From: Verrucomicrobiota bacterium
Lineage (GTDB): Bacteria > Verrucomicrobiota > Verrucomicrobiia > Limisphaerales > UBA1096
Reading direction: 5' to 3'
Length of the DNA stretch: 26,502 nt
Assembly (NCBI GenBank): GCA_030747575.1
Contig: JASLKI010000326.1
Location: 1-26,502 of the forward strand
Below are positions 1-7,747 of this stretch, in pieces. The notes under the pieces are model-generated. The model saw nothing but the letters and a program-made list of their open reading frames with translations. It did no database searches and was not told the DNA's origin. A program made the translations under genes and the position numbers. Position 1 is the stretch's first letter. The number at the start of each line of letters is the position of its first letter.

Positions 1-477
1 ATCCGACAAGCCGCAGCTGTCCTGGACGCCGTTGACGAAGCCGCTCCAGATTTGCCTACCGAATTGCAACAACCCCTCCCGCACCGGCACCGAGTGAATC
101 GACAAAAACATGCCAAACACGATCGGGTTCCAGCCCCTCGCCTCGCCCGCCACCACGCATTTGCGGAAGCGCTGCATCATGCGCTGATCGTACATCGGTT
201 TGAGCAGGCGCAACTGCTCGCGCCCAACCGACAGGCTCGCCCGGGCAAACGGTATCAGTGAAACGTTGGCTGACAACTCAGCGTCCAGTTCCAGCAGTTC
301 CCGAAACTGTCCACGGTTGGCAAACCAATACGCCGACTGCACCGCCGGCAACTCGATCGGCCGCAGGATGTCCCGCTCGTACCGTTCAAGAAACAATCGC
401 AGCCCGCACAGGTCGATCACCGTCTCGATGTCGAACGGCTGCGGGATTGTCTCGTTGTTGGATGGCGTGTCGCTCAT
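1..477 (-). CDS. Partial helical protein, weakly UreF-like (C-terminus outside window)
   Basis: An open frame of 159 codons runs from an ATG at 477 to the left edge without a stop. An in-frame TGA lies two codons upstream of that ATG, so the start cannot be further out. The product has no signal peptide or membrane segment and looks alpha-helical. Its pattern (ELPAVQSAYWFAN, then RASLSVGREQLRLL, then PIVFGMFLSIHSV and LLQFGRQIWSGFVNGVQ) resembles the helical core of UreF, the GTPase-activating chaperone in nickel loading of urease. The usual UreF N-terminal motif (LPxGxFxxSxGLE) is absent, and no other urease gene is visible. The UreF assignment is therefore tentative; that a coding region is present is much more certain. 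It is divergent from dtd across 153 bp. Confidence 0.5.
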   Translation of the reverse strand, partial: MSDTPSNNETIPQPFDIETVIDLCGLRLFLERYERDILRPIELPAVQSAYWFANRGQFRELLELDAELSANVSLIPFARASLSVGREQLRLLKPMYDQRMMQRFRKCVVAGEARGWNPIVFGMFLSIHSVPVREGLLQFGRQIWSGFVNGVQDSCGLSD

Positions 478-630
478 CAGTCAAGTCACGCTACGACGAA
501 CCATTCCGGTGTCGCGAGAGAAAAAGTTTTTGCCACCGAACGCTTTGAGCTTGCCTTACGCGCAATCATCCGCTCGGCCAAGCAAACCCCCTCGCACCGT
601 CACGGTCAATTGGATAGTCTCCCCTCTGTC

Positions 631-1083
631 ATGCGGGCAGTCATCCAACGGGCGAGCGAGGCATCCGTCACCATCGGTGGGCAGGTGCGCGGCAGTATCG
701 GCCTTGGCTTCGTCGTACTGCTTGGCATCGAGGACGTCGACACCGCCGCCGACATCGAGTGGCTCTGCGGCAAGATCGCCCGACTGCGCGTCTTCAACGA
801 CGACGACGGACTTATGAACAACTCCCTCGCCGATGTTGGCGGTGGCGTGCTGGTCATCAGCCAGTTCACCCTTCACGCGAGTACAAAAAAAGGCAACCGC
901 CCCTCCTTCACCCGCGCTGCCAAGCCGGAGGTCGCCATCCCGTTGTACGAACAATTCATCGCCACGCTGGAAAGCAAACTTGGCCAAGCGGTGCAGGTCG
1001 GCGAGTTCGGTGCGGACATGAAAGTCGCCCTCATCAACGACGGCCCAGTCACCCTCACCATCGACACCAAAAACCGCGAGTGA
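631..1083 (+). CDS. dtd: D-aminoacyl-tRNA deacylase (DTD)
   Basis: This 150-residue protein matches the full length of bacterial DTD, which hydrolyses D-aminoacyl-tRNAs and Gly-tRNAAla in the cytoplasm. It begins with the typical MRAVIQRASEASV strand and has both family signatures: SQFTL at residues 77-81, which holds the catalytic Thr region, and the cross-subunit GPVT motif at 138-141. The reading frame stays open upstream to 610, but the ATG at 631 gives the canonical N-terminus. No Shine-Dalgarno sequence is visible. A copy of the CTTGGCCAAG palindrome lies in the gene at 979-988, encoding LGQ. The next gene starts 184 bp downstream, so this looks like its own transcription unit. Confidence 0.96.
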   Translation: MRAVIQRASEASVTIGGQVRGSIGLGFVVLLGIEDVDTAADIEWLCGKIARLRVFNDDDGLMNNSLADVGGGVLVISQFTLHASTKKGNRPSFTRAAKPEVAIPLYEQFIATLESKLGQAVQVGEFGADMKVALINDGPVTLTIDTKNRE

Positions 1084-1097
1084 GCGTTTCTTTCTAG

Positions 1098-1214
1098 CGT
1101 TAATTGGTGTCCATTCGTGCTTTTATTTTAGGTCCTCAAATTTCGCGGATGCGCGCAGATTTTTTCATCTGCGAAACTCTGCGTCATCTGCGGATAACTT
1201 CGCTTGCCCAAGCG
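1098..1214. repeat. Intergenic repeat-like element with small inverted repeats
   Basis: The segment between dtd and the hydrolase gene contains phrases such as TGGTGTCCATTCGTG and three copies of a CGCAGAT/ATCTGCG-type word: 1154-1160 (one strand), 1167-1173 and 1186-1192 (the other). The first two can form a 7-bp stem with a 6-nt loop. It ends with CGCTTGCCCAAGCG (1201-1214), a one-mismatch copy of the window-wide palindrome. The wording recalls short dispersed intergenic repeats seen in many environmental bacterial genomes. Only one copy occurs in this window, so repeat status is inferred. Confidence 0.4.
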
Positions 1215-1267
1215 CGGGCTTTTCTCTTTGAGTGACAGGCTGTAGTTTCCCGGCTGGTTCGATCACC

Positions 1268-2143
1268 ATGAAAACTCTTACGACTTCGATTATGGCACTG
1301 GCGTTGGCTTCCGGTGCGTTCGCCCAAGGCAAGGAACAGCCGCTTTGGCCAAACGGCACGCCCGGTGCCAAGGGCGACTCACCCCGGGACATCCCGACGC
1401 TGACGCCGTTCCTTGCCCCGTCCGGCAATAACTACGACTCGGCGATTGTCATCTGCCCCGGCGGCGGTTACGGCGGACTGGCCGCGCACGAGGGCGCGAC
1501 TTACGCGCAGTTCCTGCAACAGCACGGCGTCAGCGGGTTCGTGCTCAAGTACCGGCTTGGCTCGGCCGGTTACCGGCACCCGGTCATGCTGGGCGACGCG
1601 GCGCGCGCGCTGCGAACCGTCCGCGCCAATGCGAAGCGCTGGAATATCGACCCGGACAAGATCGGCATTATGGGTTCATCCGCCGGCGGACATCTGGCCT
1701 CGACGCTCTTGACGCATTACGACGGCGACGACCCGCAGGCGGCGGACCCGATCGACCGCGTCAGTTCGCGGCCAAGCTTGGGCGTCCTCTGTTATCCGGT
1801 GATCTCGATGGGCGAGTTCACGCACCACGGCTCCAAGCGCAATCTGCTCGGCGACAAACCGGCGGCGGAATTGGTCAAGCTGCTCTCGAACGAACTGCAG
1901 GTCACGGCCGACACGCCGCCGACGTTCCTGTGGCACACGGCCGAGGACAAGGGGGTTCCGGTGGAGAACAGCCTGCAATTTGCGGCCGCACTGCGCAAAG
2001 CCGGCGTGCCGTTCGCGCTGCATGTTTATCAAAAGGGCCGCCACGGGCTTGGCCTCGCTGATAAGCCGCCGTTCAAAAACACCCATCCGTGGGCCGGCGA
2101 CCTGGTTTTCTGGCTGAAAGCGCAGGGATTCATCCCCGAATAA
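1268..2143 (+). CDS. Secreted alpha/beta hydrolase (acetyl-xylan esterase-like)
   Basis: A 291-residue exported serine hydrolase. Residues 1-20 form a signal peptide ending ASGAFAQ. The mature part has the oxyanion-hole motif PGGGYGGLA, the nucleophile elbow G-S-S-A-G with Ser138 at its centre, an acidic region in WHTAEDKGVPVENS, and a C-terminal His in GRHGLGL, in the order expected of an alpha/beta hydrolase catalytic triad. The family includes esterases that remove acetyl or similar groups from plant and algal polysaccharides; the precise substrate cannot be read here. The frame is open upstream to 1232, but the ATG at 1268 places the signal peptide at the N-terminus. It is followed by a compound palindrome and then moeBR. 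Confidence 0.88.
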   Translation: MKTLTTSIMALALASGAFAQGKEQPLWPNGTPGAKGDSPRDIPTLTPFLAPSGNNYDSAIVICPGGGYGGLAAHEGATYAQFLQQHGVSGFVLKYRLGSAGYRHPVMLGDAARALRTVRANAKRWNIDPDKIGIMGSSAGGHLASTLLTHYDGDDPQAADPIDRVSSRPSLGVLCYPVISMGEFTHHGSKRNLLGDKPAAELVKLLSNELQVTADTPPTFLWHTAEDKGVPVENSLQFAAALRKAGVPFALHVYQKGRHGLGLADKPPFKNTHPWAGDLVFWLKAQGFIPE

Positions 2144-2146
2144 TCC

Positions 2147-2168
2147 GCGCTTGGCCAAGCGCTTGGCC
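2147..2168. repeat. Overlapping perfect palindromes built on CTTGGCCAAG
   Basis: GCGCTTGGCCAAGCGC (2147-2162) is a perfect 16-bp palindrome. It overlaps a second perfect 16-bp palindrome, GGCCAAGCGCTTGGCC (2153-2168), in the 51-bp gap between the hydrolase stop and the moeBR start. Having no loop, it is more cruciform- or protein-site-like than a normal terminator, and no T-tract follows. It is one of only two non-coding copies of the motif. Exact CTTGGCCAAG decamers in the window start at 979, 2150, 3631, 5681, 6523, 8380, 8911, 14466, 16562, 20052, 21499, 22441 and 23204. Confidence 0.85.
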
Positions 2169-2194
2169 TTGCTGTACGATGCGCGCCCCTGAAA

Positions 2195-3343
2195 ATGGAA
2201 TTAAGCAACGACGAAATCAGGCGCTACTCCCGCCACCTCATCCTCCCAGAAGTCGGGATGGCTGGCCAAAAGAAACTCAAGAGCGCCAGCGTGCTCTGCA
2301 TCGGCACCGGCGGACTGGGTTCGCCAATCAGCATGTACCTCGCCGCCGCCGGCATCGGCCGCATCGGCTTGGTGGACTTCGACGTGGTTGACTTCTCGAA
2401 TCTGCAACGGCAGATCGCCCACGGCACCGACGACGTAGATCGCTCCAAAGTCGAGTCCGCCACGGAGACGATAAAAAGCATCAACCCGAACGTGATCGTG
2501 GACAAACACGAAGTGGCGCTCACCAGCGAAAATGCGATGGCCCTCGTCGCTGACTACGACATCGTGGTCGACGGCACCGACAACTTCCCGACGCGCTACC
2601 TAACCAACGACGCCTGCGTGCTGCTCGGCAAGCCGAACGTGTACGGCTCGATCTTCCGGTTCGACGGACAGGCGAGCGTGTTCGCCCCGAGCCTCGGCGG
2701 TCCGTGCTACCGGTGCCTCTACCCCGAGCCGCCGCCACCGGGCATGGTGCCCAGCTGCGCCGAGGGCGGTGTACTGGGTGTGCTACCCGGAATCGTCGGC
2801 TGCATCCAGGCCACGGAGATCATCAAGCTTGCATTGGGTGAAGGCGATTCGCTCGTCGGCCGACTGCTGATTTTCAATGCGCTCGAGATGAAGTTCCGCG
2901 AAGTCAAGCTACGCCGTGATCCGAAGTGTCCGTTGTGCGGCGACAACCCGACCGTCAAGGAGTTGATCGACTACAACCAGTTCTGCGGCATCCCGGATCA
3001 AACGGAGGAGCCGGATGAAAACCCGGACGAGGTTGACGTACAGGAAATGAAGCGCGCGCTCGACAACCCGGATCTCGGCATCGCCGTCGTCGATGTGCGC
3101 GAAGCAGACGAGTTCGAGATCGCCAAGGTCGAGGGCACGACGCTCGTGCCACTCAGCCAAATCGAGCAGCGATTCAGCGAGTTGGATGCCAACCAGACAA
3201 TTTACCTGCACTGCAAAGCTGGTGTTCGCTCGCTCAAAGCGCTTGGCTTCCTGCGCGAACAGGGGTTCAAATATTTGAAAAGCGTCAAAGGCGGCATCAC
3301 CGCCTGGTCCGAGGAGATCGACCCCAACATCCCGAAATACTAG
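2195..3343 (+). CDS. moeB: MoeB/ThiF-type adenylyltransferase fused to rhodanese
   Basis: This 382-residue cytoplasmic enzyme joins an E1-like adenylating domain (about 1-260) to a C-terminal rhodanese domain (about 280-380), the architecture of bacterial MoeBR and eukaryotic MOCS3. The ATP-binding loop GTGGLG is at 37-42, with the conserved NLQRQ after it. A structural zinc site is formed by C171/C174 and C245/C248 (CYRC and CPLC). A conserved Cys188 sits in the CAEGGVLG loop. The rhodanese loop HCKAGVRS carries Cys340, the expected persulfide carrier. Such proteins activate the C-terminal glycine of sulfur carriers (MoaD, ThiS, CysO) and transfer sulfur for molybdopterin, thiamin or cysteine synthesis; which carrier is served cannot be told here. 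The stop overlaps the convergent hflX stop in a shared CTAG. Confidence 0.93.
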   Translation: MELSNDEIRRYSRHLILPEVGMAGQKKLKSASVLCIGTGGLGSPISMYLAAAGIGRIGLVDFDVVDFSNLQRQIAHGTDDVDRSKVESATETIKSINPNVIVDKHEVALTSENAMALVADYDIVVDGTDNFPTRYLTNDACVLLGKPNVYGSIFRFDGQASVFAPSLGGPCYRCLYPEPPPPGMVPSCAEGGVLGVLPGIVGCIQATEIIKLALGEGDSLVGRLLIFNALEMKFREVKLRRDPKCPLCGDNPTVKELIDYNQFCGIPDQTEEPDENPDEVDVQEMKRALDNPDLGIAVVDVREADEFEIAKVEGTTLVPLSQIEQRFSELDANQTIYLHCKAGVRSLKALGFLREQGFKYLKSVKGGITAWSEEIDPNIPKY

Positions 3344-4641
3344 GCTTTGGCCAAGTTGTCTTCGCGGATGATGAAACGCTCGAATGTGGCCCTGTGACTC
3401 GGCGGAATCAGCGCTTTGAACACCGCCTCGGCTGCGTCGTAATTTCGTTCCAGCACCTGCCCCACTTCGTGCAGTTGGGCGATCACTTCCGACTGCGAAT
3501 GTGGAATACTCAGCTCCAGCATCTCACGCACCGGCCGCAGTTGCTTGCCCAGTTCAGCCGTGAACGCCTCGAAGCCTTCGCCGGTCTTGGCCGAGACCAC
3601 AATGGAGTTCGGATGCAGATCCGTGAAGCGCTTGGCCAAGCCGGGAGTGGTGACGCGGTCGATCTTGTTGAACACCATCAGTGTCGGCTTGTCAGCTACG
3701 CCCAACTCGTCGAGCACCACGTTCACCGCCTCAATCTGTTCCTCCGCCTGCAGGGAACTGATGTCCACAATGTGCAGCAACAAATCCGCCTCGACCACCT
3801 CCTCGAGAGTTGCCTTGAACGCGTCAACCAAGTCGTGCGGCAGTTTGCTAATGAAGCCCACCGTGTCGGAGAGCAGCACATTTTGATTCGTCGGCAGACG
3901 CAGCCGCCGCGTCGTCGGGTCGAGTGTCGCAAACAGCTTGTCCTCGGCAAACGCCGACGCGCCGGTGATGGCGTTAAACAGCGTGGATTTGCCGGCGTTC
4001 GTGTAGCCAACCAATGAGCCAAGCGGCCACTGGTTGCGCTTGCGGCCAAGTCGCTGGACGCTGCGCTGACGCATGACCAACTCGAGATCACGCTGAATCT
4101 TGTCGATACGCTCGCGCACCTTCCGGCGATCCACCTCAAGCTGGCTTTCGCCCTCGCCACCTCGCATGCCGATGCCGCCTTTCTGCCGCGACAAATGCGT
4201 CCAAAACCGCGTCAACCTCGGCAGCAAATGGGTCAACTGCGCCAACTCCACCTGCATCTTGCCTTCACGCGTGCGGGCGCGTTGCGAAAAAATATCAAGA
4301 ATGAGCGCCGTGCGATCGAGGATTTTGCACTCGAAAACCTTCTCGAGATTGCGCCCCTGCGCCGGGCTGAGCTCCTCGTCGAACACCACCGTGTCCACGC
4401 CGGACTCCTTGCATTTCTCGGCAAAGCCGCGCGCCTTGCCGGGGCCGATGAACGTCGCGGCGTTAACCCTATCGAGCCGCTGGGTGCCGCGTCCGGCGAC
4501 CTCGCCGCCTGCTGTGACGACCAGTTCCTCCAACTCATCGAGTGATTCGTCGATGCACCATGCATTATCGCTCTTGAGCTGAACACCAACCACAAAGACC
4601 CGCTCGGTCTCGCGATTGATGATATCGACCAGTCCTTTCAC
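3340..4641 (-). CDS. hflX: Ribosome-associated GTPase HflX
   Basis: This full-length HflX has 433 residues: an N-terminal HflX domain with the glycine-rich GMRGGEGESQLE segment (about 159-169), then a GTPase domain. Visible GTPase motifs are G1 GYTNAGKST (212-220), the ATLDPTTRR switch I region (238-246), G3 DTVGF (259-263), G4 NKID (325-328) and G5 SAKTG (350-354). HflX rescues or splits stalled 70S ribosomes, notably after heat or antibiotic stress. Translation starts at a GTG, 3 nt after the stop of the upstream lipoprotein gene, so the two are probably cotranscribed. The 3' end shares the CTAG at 3340-3343 with moeBR. A CTTGGCCAAG copy at 3631-3640 encodes LAK. Confidence 0.96.
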   Translation of the reverse strand: MKGLVDIINRETERVFVVGVQLKSDNAWCIDESLDELEELVVTAGGEVAGRGTQRLDRVNAATFIGPGKARGFAEKCKESGVDTVVFDEELSPAQGRNLEKVFECKILDRTALILDIFSQRARTREGKMQVELAQLTHLLPRLTRFWTHLSRQKGGIGMRGGEGESQLEVDRRKVRERIDKIQRDLELVMRQRSVQRLGRKRNQWPLGSLVGYTNAGKSTLFNAITGASAFAEDKLFATLDPTTRRLRLPTNQNVLLSDTVGFISKLPHDLVDAFKATLEEVVEADLLLHIVDISSLQAEEQIEAVNVVLDELGVADKPTLMVFNKIDRVTTPGLAKRFTDLHPNSIVVSAKTGEGFEAFTAELGKQLRPVREMLELSIPHSQSEVIAQLHEVGQVLERNYDAAEAVFKALIPPSHRATFERFIIREDNLAKA

Positions 4642-4644
4642 AAT

Positions 4645-5139
4645 CTATCTTGTCGCCAACTGGATCATGCGGATGACGTCGCCCGACCTGAGCCTAGAGC
4701 CGCCCAGCTTGGCCAACTGCTGCCAGCCAATCTTTAGCACCTGCGACGGGCGTATGATTTCAAACATCTTGAGGCGAGGATCCAGCTTTGCCGCCGCCAA
4801 CGCGACATTCAAGCTCATGCCATCGACAAACGGAATGGAGGAAACCACGCCGGTGGCGGCATCGACAAACGTCACCGCGCCGGCCTTAGCCAAGTCGAGC
4901 AGCGCCCGGCCGGACGCCTTTCCCACCGAAACCGCCACCCCGCCGCCAGCCTTGATCGTGGCCACGGCGACCTTGCCAGTGGCTTTGCCCGCGATCTTGA
5001 CCGTGCCGGTGGCCAGCGACGTTACGCCGCTGGCCGTTTTCCGGGCGATCGTGCCGCAACCCGCCGCCAACATCGCGCAAACCAACAGAGCGGCGACGGA
5101 CATCAGGCGGCCTCCATGGCCAAGCGACAATCGTAACAT
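4645..5139 (-). CDS. Small Gly/Ala/Lys-rich lipoprotein of unknown function
   Basis: The predicted lipoprotein has a lipobox LAAGC after a hydrophobic stretch. The mature protein of about 137 residues begins with a low-complexity run of Val/Gly/Ala/Lys segments (GTVKIAGKATGKVAVATIKAGG) and ends in a more ordered part containing SGDVIRMIQLATR. No family is recognised. Start choice is open. ATG 5139 gives a basic n-region suited to a signal peptide. The inner ATG at 5103 has a GGAGG at 5111-5115 with good spacing but leaves no positive charge before the hydrophobic core. A TTG at 5151 would add four more residues. It is 3 nt upstream of hflX on the same strand, suggesting an operon but not a shared function. 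Confidence 0.8.
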   Translation of the reverse strand: MLRLSLGHGGRLMSVAALLVCAMLAAGCGTIARKTASGVTSLATGTVKIAGKATGKVAVATIKAGGGVAVSVGKASGRALLDLAKAGAVTFVDAATGVVSSIPFVDGMSLNVALAAAKLDPRLKMFEIIRPSQVLKIGWQQLAKLGGSRLRSGDVIRMIQLATR

Positions 5140-5242
5140 CACTCGGTGCAAGCTAACAAAAACGACCGATTTATCAATCAGACTCAGGCAAAAAACAAAT
5201 AATTGCTAAAGCAAACTAAAGGGGAGTCACCTATCTTCCTGT

Positions 5243-7747
5243 TTATTCCCCCCGCACCGGCGGTTCGCCCTTTTTCAATACAGCCAGCAAATCCAGAATA
5301 TCCTCGGGGCTGAAACTGTTGAGCAGGCCAACCGGCATCGGGGAGAAGGTGGAATCGTTTCGGGTGGCGATGGCGCTCCGCTGGATTTCGCGGGTGAGCG
5401 TCGGCTGATACGGGTTGGGCGCGAGCAACAGCGACTTGTCCCTCTCGGCCACCAACCGACCAGCGATCAACTCGCCCTGCTTGGTCGTTATGGCCACGTT
5501 GCGGTATTTGTCATCGATCACTCTCGACGGCTCGAGAATCGATTCCAGCATCGCCCGGGTATCGAACCGCCCCCCGATCGCCGTCAAGTCCGGGCCGACA
5601 AACAATCCCTCGTCGCCAAACCGATGGCACGCCAAGCAGGCCGCGGTCTTGAGCACCAGCCGGCCGTTGGTCAAATCACGCTTGGCCAAGTCGACGTCAA
5701 GTTCGGTGAAGTCCGCCATTGCCCACTGGTGCACCACCTTGCGCTTGGCCAGGTGCTCCGGCTCGGGCGCGAGCGGTTTCGCCTCCGGTACGAACAGCGC
5801 CGCGAACCTCTCGCGCTCACCCGGCGGCACTTTGGCCAGCGCGTCGGCGGCGATGTGCTTGAGATAGGTTTGATAATGCGGCTCGCCGCGAACCTCAGTC
5901 ATCTTTTTCAACCAGGCGAAGTAGGCGCGGCGATGCGCCGGCGTCCAGCCATCGGCGATATGGCGCATGTGGAACAAATAAAACAACCGCTCCTCCGGCG
6001 ACGCGGCATCGACGACGTAGTTAAGCAGACCGGTGATGATGCCGGGTGCCTTCAGGTAAATGAGCAGCCGCGAAACCTCCATCCGCACTTCCGCCGATTT
6101 CTCCGAGGCAGTAACAATTTTTTTGATAATTGGGTTTCGATCGCCCGGGCGGCCGCCGCCCATTCTCGTGAAGGCCAGTTGATACGTCCGTAACGCCACC
6201 AACTGCCACTGCATCGGCAGCCCCTCCCAAGGCAGATCGTTCAGTCGGCCGAAGATTTGCGACTGAACCTTGGGGTCACTCGAACGAGCCAAGGCCATCA
6301 GCGCCGAAAGTGCCTTCTTAGTGTTCGACTCGGTAAGCGCCGGGAGTTTCCACTGCTCGAGTGCCTGGTTCTCGAGCGCCACCCGGGCGGCGTGGCGAAT
6401 CCACGGGTCGTCGTTTCCGAGGTGTTCCCAAGCCAGGCCGACACCCTCGATCGAGCGACGGCTTTGAAACTGCTCGAGTCGCCGCCGCAACTCGCGCGCG
6501 CGCTTGGCCTCGCCGGCTGCCGCTTGGCCAAGCGACGGAAGTGACTCGCCGCCGACGTAACGGACGCGGTACAGCCCGGACTGGGTGCGGCGGCCGCCGG
6601 TGACGAAATACATCGCGCCGTCCGGCCCGAAGTCCACCCCGGTGACATTGAGCGGCCGGCCGGTGACGAACTCCTCCGCTTGGCCGCGGTAGCTTGCTCC
6701 CTCCGGCATGAGGTGAACGGCAATTATTTTCCCGTAAGCCCAGTCGAGAATGAACAGCGCGTGGCGGTACGGCTCGGGGAAGTTGCTGTCCGTGCCGAAC
6801 GCGATCGCCGTCGGCGAGCCGAGGCCGAGGTCGGCATTCCCCGGCAGACTGTCAGGAAAGTAAGCCTGCCATTTGTCGGTACCCTGCCGCCAGCCGTAGT
6901 CGCCGCCGGAGACAACGTGATTGACGCGCGTCGGCCGGTACCACGGCGAGCCCTCGTCCCACTCCATGTCAGCGTCGTAAACGAACAACTCGCCGTCCGG
7001 ATTGAAGTCCAAGCCGTAGGGATTTCGGAAGCCGCCGGCGATCATGTCCCAACGTTCGCCGTCCTGGTCCGTGCGGATGACATGCCCCGCCGGCGGCTCG
7101 ACGCCCTTGTTGAACATCACCCGGTTCCACTCGCACGGCAGCAACTGGTCACGTCTGTAGTTGCGATAGGTGGATGCCTGTGTCGGCTTAAAAGCCTCCG
7201 GTAACAGAACATCGTTGCCGTGCGTAAGGTAGATGAAACCGTCCGGACCGAGAGCGATGGAGTTGCGGCCGTGCCCTACTCCGCCGCCGGTTTTACGCAG
7301 GAGCGTCACCTCGTCGAACTGATCGTCACCGGTTGTGTCGCGAAGCCGGTAAAGGCCCTTCGAGTTGTTGGCGTTGGCGTACAGGCTGCCGTGCGCCCAG
7401 AGAAGCCCGCGGCACTCGTTCAACTGGTTGTTGACGACCTCGACATGGGTGAGGCCAAGCCGACGCCTGGGTAGCGTCAACCGCAGGATGCCCGGCCCCT
7501 CGCGGCCGATTAGCAGCCGGCCCTGGCTGTCAAACTCCAGGCTGACCCACGACCCCTCCGCCTTGGTCGCCGTTCGGAGCAAATCCACCTTAAAGCCGGG
7601 GATTGCCGTGACATGCCTCGCGGCGGTCGCCCGACGTGTCTCGATCGCCTCCTTCCACTGGTCGTAGTCCACACCGCTTGGCCGTGACCGACACCCGGCA
7701 GCCAACACCAGCAACAGAGCGGGAACAATGACAACGAGTGACCTCAC
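5243..7747 (-). CDS. Lipoprotein with beta-propeller, helical repeats and C-terminal cytochrome c
   Basis: This 834-residue predicted outer-surface or periplasmic protein is of the type annotated in PVC bacteria as membrane-bound dehydrogenase (TIGR02604) plus putative heme-binding domain (TIGR02603). A lipobox LAAGC places lipidated Cys at residue 19. Residues about 45-405 form a sorbosone-dehydrogenase-like propeller (GPDGFIYLTHGND, GGFRNPYGLDFNPDGE, GVDFGPDGAMYFV). About 410-660 is helical, HEAT-like (DDPWIRHAARVALEN). A single heme site CLACH lies at 704-708, with a candidate axial Met in FSPMPVGLL. The GTG start overlaps the upstream oxidoreductase stop (GTGA), giving a much better N-terminus than the ATG-less extension to 7813. 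It likely oxidises a sugar-like substrate or relays electrons; the substrate is unknown. Palindrome copies occur at 5681-5690 and 6523-6532. Confidence 0.9.
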   Translation of the reverse strand: MRSLVVIVPALLLVLAAGCRSRPSGVDYDQWKEAIETRRATAARHVTAIPGFKVDLLRTATKAEGSWVSLEFDSQGRLLIGREGPGILRLTLPRRRLGLTHVEVVNNQLNECRGLLWAHGSLYANANNSKGLYRLRDTTGDDQFDEVTLLRKTGGGVGHGRNSIALGPDGFIYLTHGNDVLLPEAFKPTQASTYRNYRRDQLLPCEWNRVMFNKGVEPPAGHVIRTDQDGERWDMIAGGFRNPYGLDFNPDGELFVYDADMEWDEGSPWYRPTRVNHVVSGGDYGWRQGTDKWQAYFPDSLPGNADLGLGSPTAIAFGTDSNFPEPYRHALFILDWAYGKIIAVHLMPEGASYRGQAEEFVTGRPLNVTGVDFGPDGAMYFVTGGRRTQSGLYRVRYVGGESLPSLGQAAAGEAKRARELRRRLEQFQSRRSIEGVGLAWEHLGNDDPWIRHAARVALENQALEQWKLPALTESNTKKALSALMALARSSDPKVQSQIFGRLNDLPWEGLPMQWQLVALRTYQLAFTRMGGGRPGDRNPIIKKIVTASEKSAEVRMEVSRLLIYLKAPGIITGLLNYVVDAASPEERLFYLFHMRHIADGWTPAHRRAYFAWLKKMTEVRGEPHYQTYLKHIAADALAKVPPGERERFAALFVPEAKPLAPEPEHLAKRKVVHQWAMADFTELDVDLAKRDLTNGRLVLKTAACLACHRFGDEGLFVGPDLTAIGGRFDTRAMLESILEPSRVIDDKYRNVAITTKQGELIAGRLVAERDKSLLLAPNPYQPTLTREIQRSAIATRNDSTFSPMPVGLLNSFSPEDILDLLAVLKKGEPPVRGE
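6521..6534. repeat. Full 14-bp palindrome CGCTTGGCCAAGCG
   Basis: A perfect 14-bp copy of the ideal form of the dispersed palindrome, inside the propeller/cytochrome c gene, where on the coding strand it encodes SLGQA. A half copy, CGCTTGGCC, precedes it at 6501-6509. The same 14-mer recurs exactly at 2148-2161 and 21497-21510. Confidence 0.85.

Noticed and set aside
200..817. Plus-strand frame of 205 codons (Ser/Arg-rich)
   Set aside because: Low-complexity translation overlapping both the UreF-like gene and dtd; dtd is clearly the real gene in another frame.
2147..2168. Rho-independent terminator for the hydrolase gene
   Set aside because: The palindrome has no loop spacer and no following T-run, and the same word occurs inside genes, so a terminator reading is unlikely.
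5181..5228. Terminator for the propeller/cytochrome c gene (GACTC/GAGTC and TTGCTTTAGCAA with nearby T-run)
   Set aside because: The stems are only 4 to 5 bp and interrupted; too weak to list as a feature.
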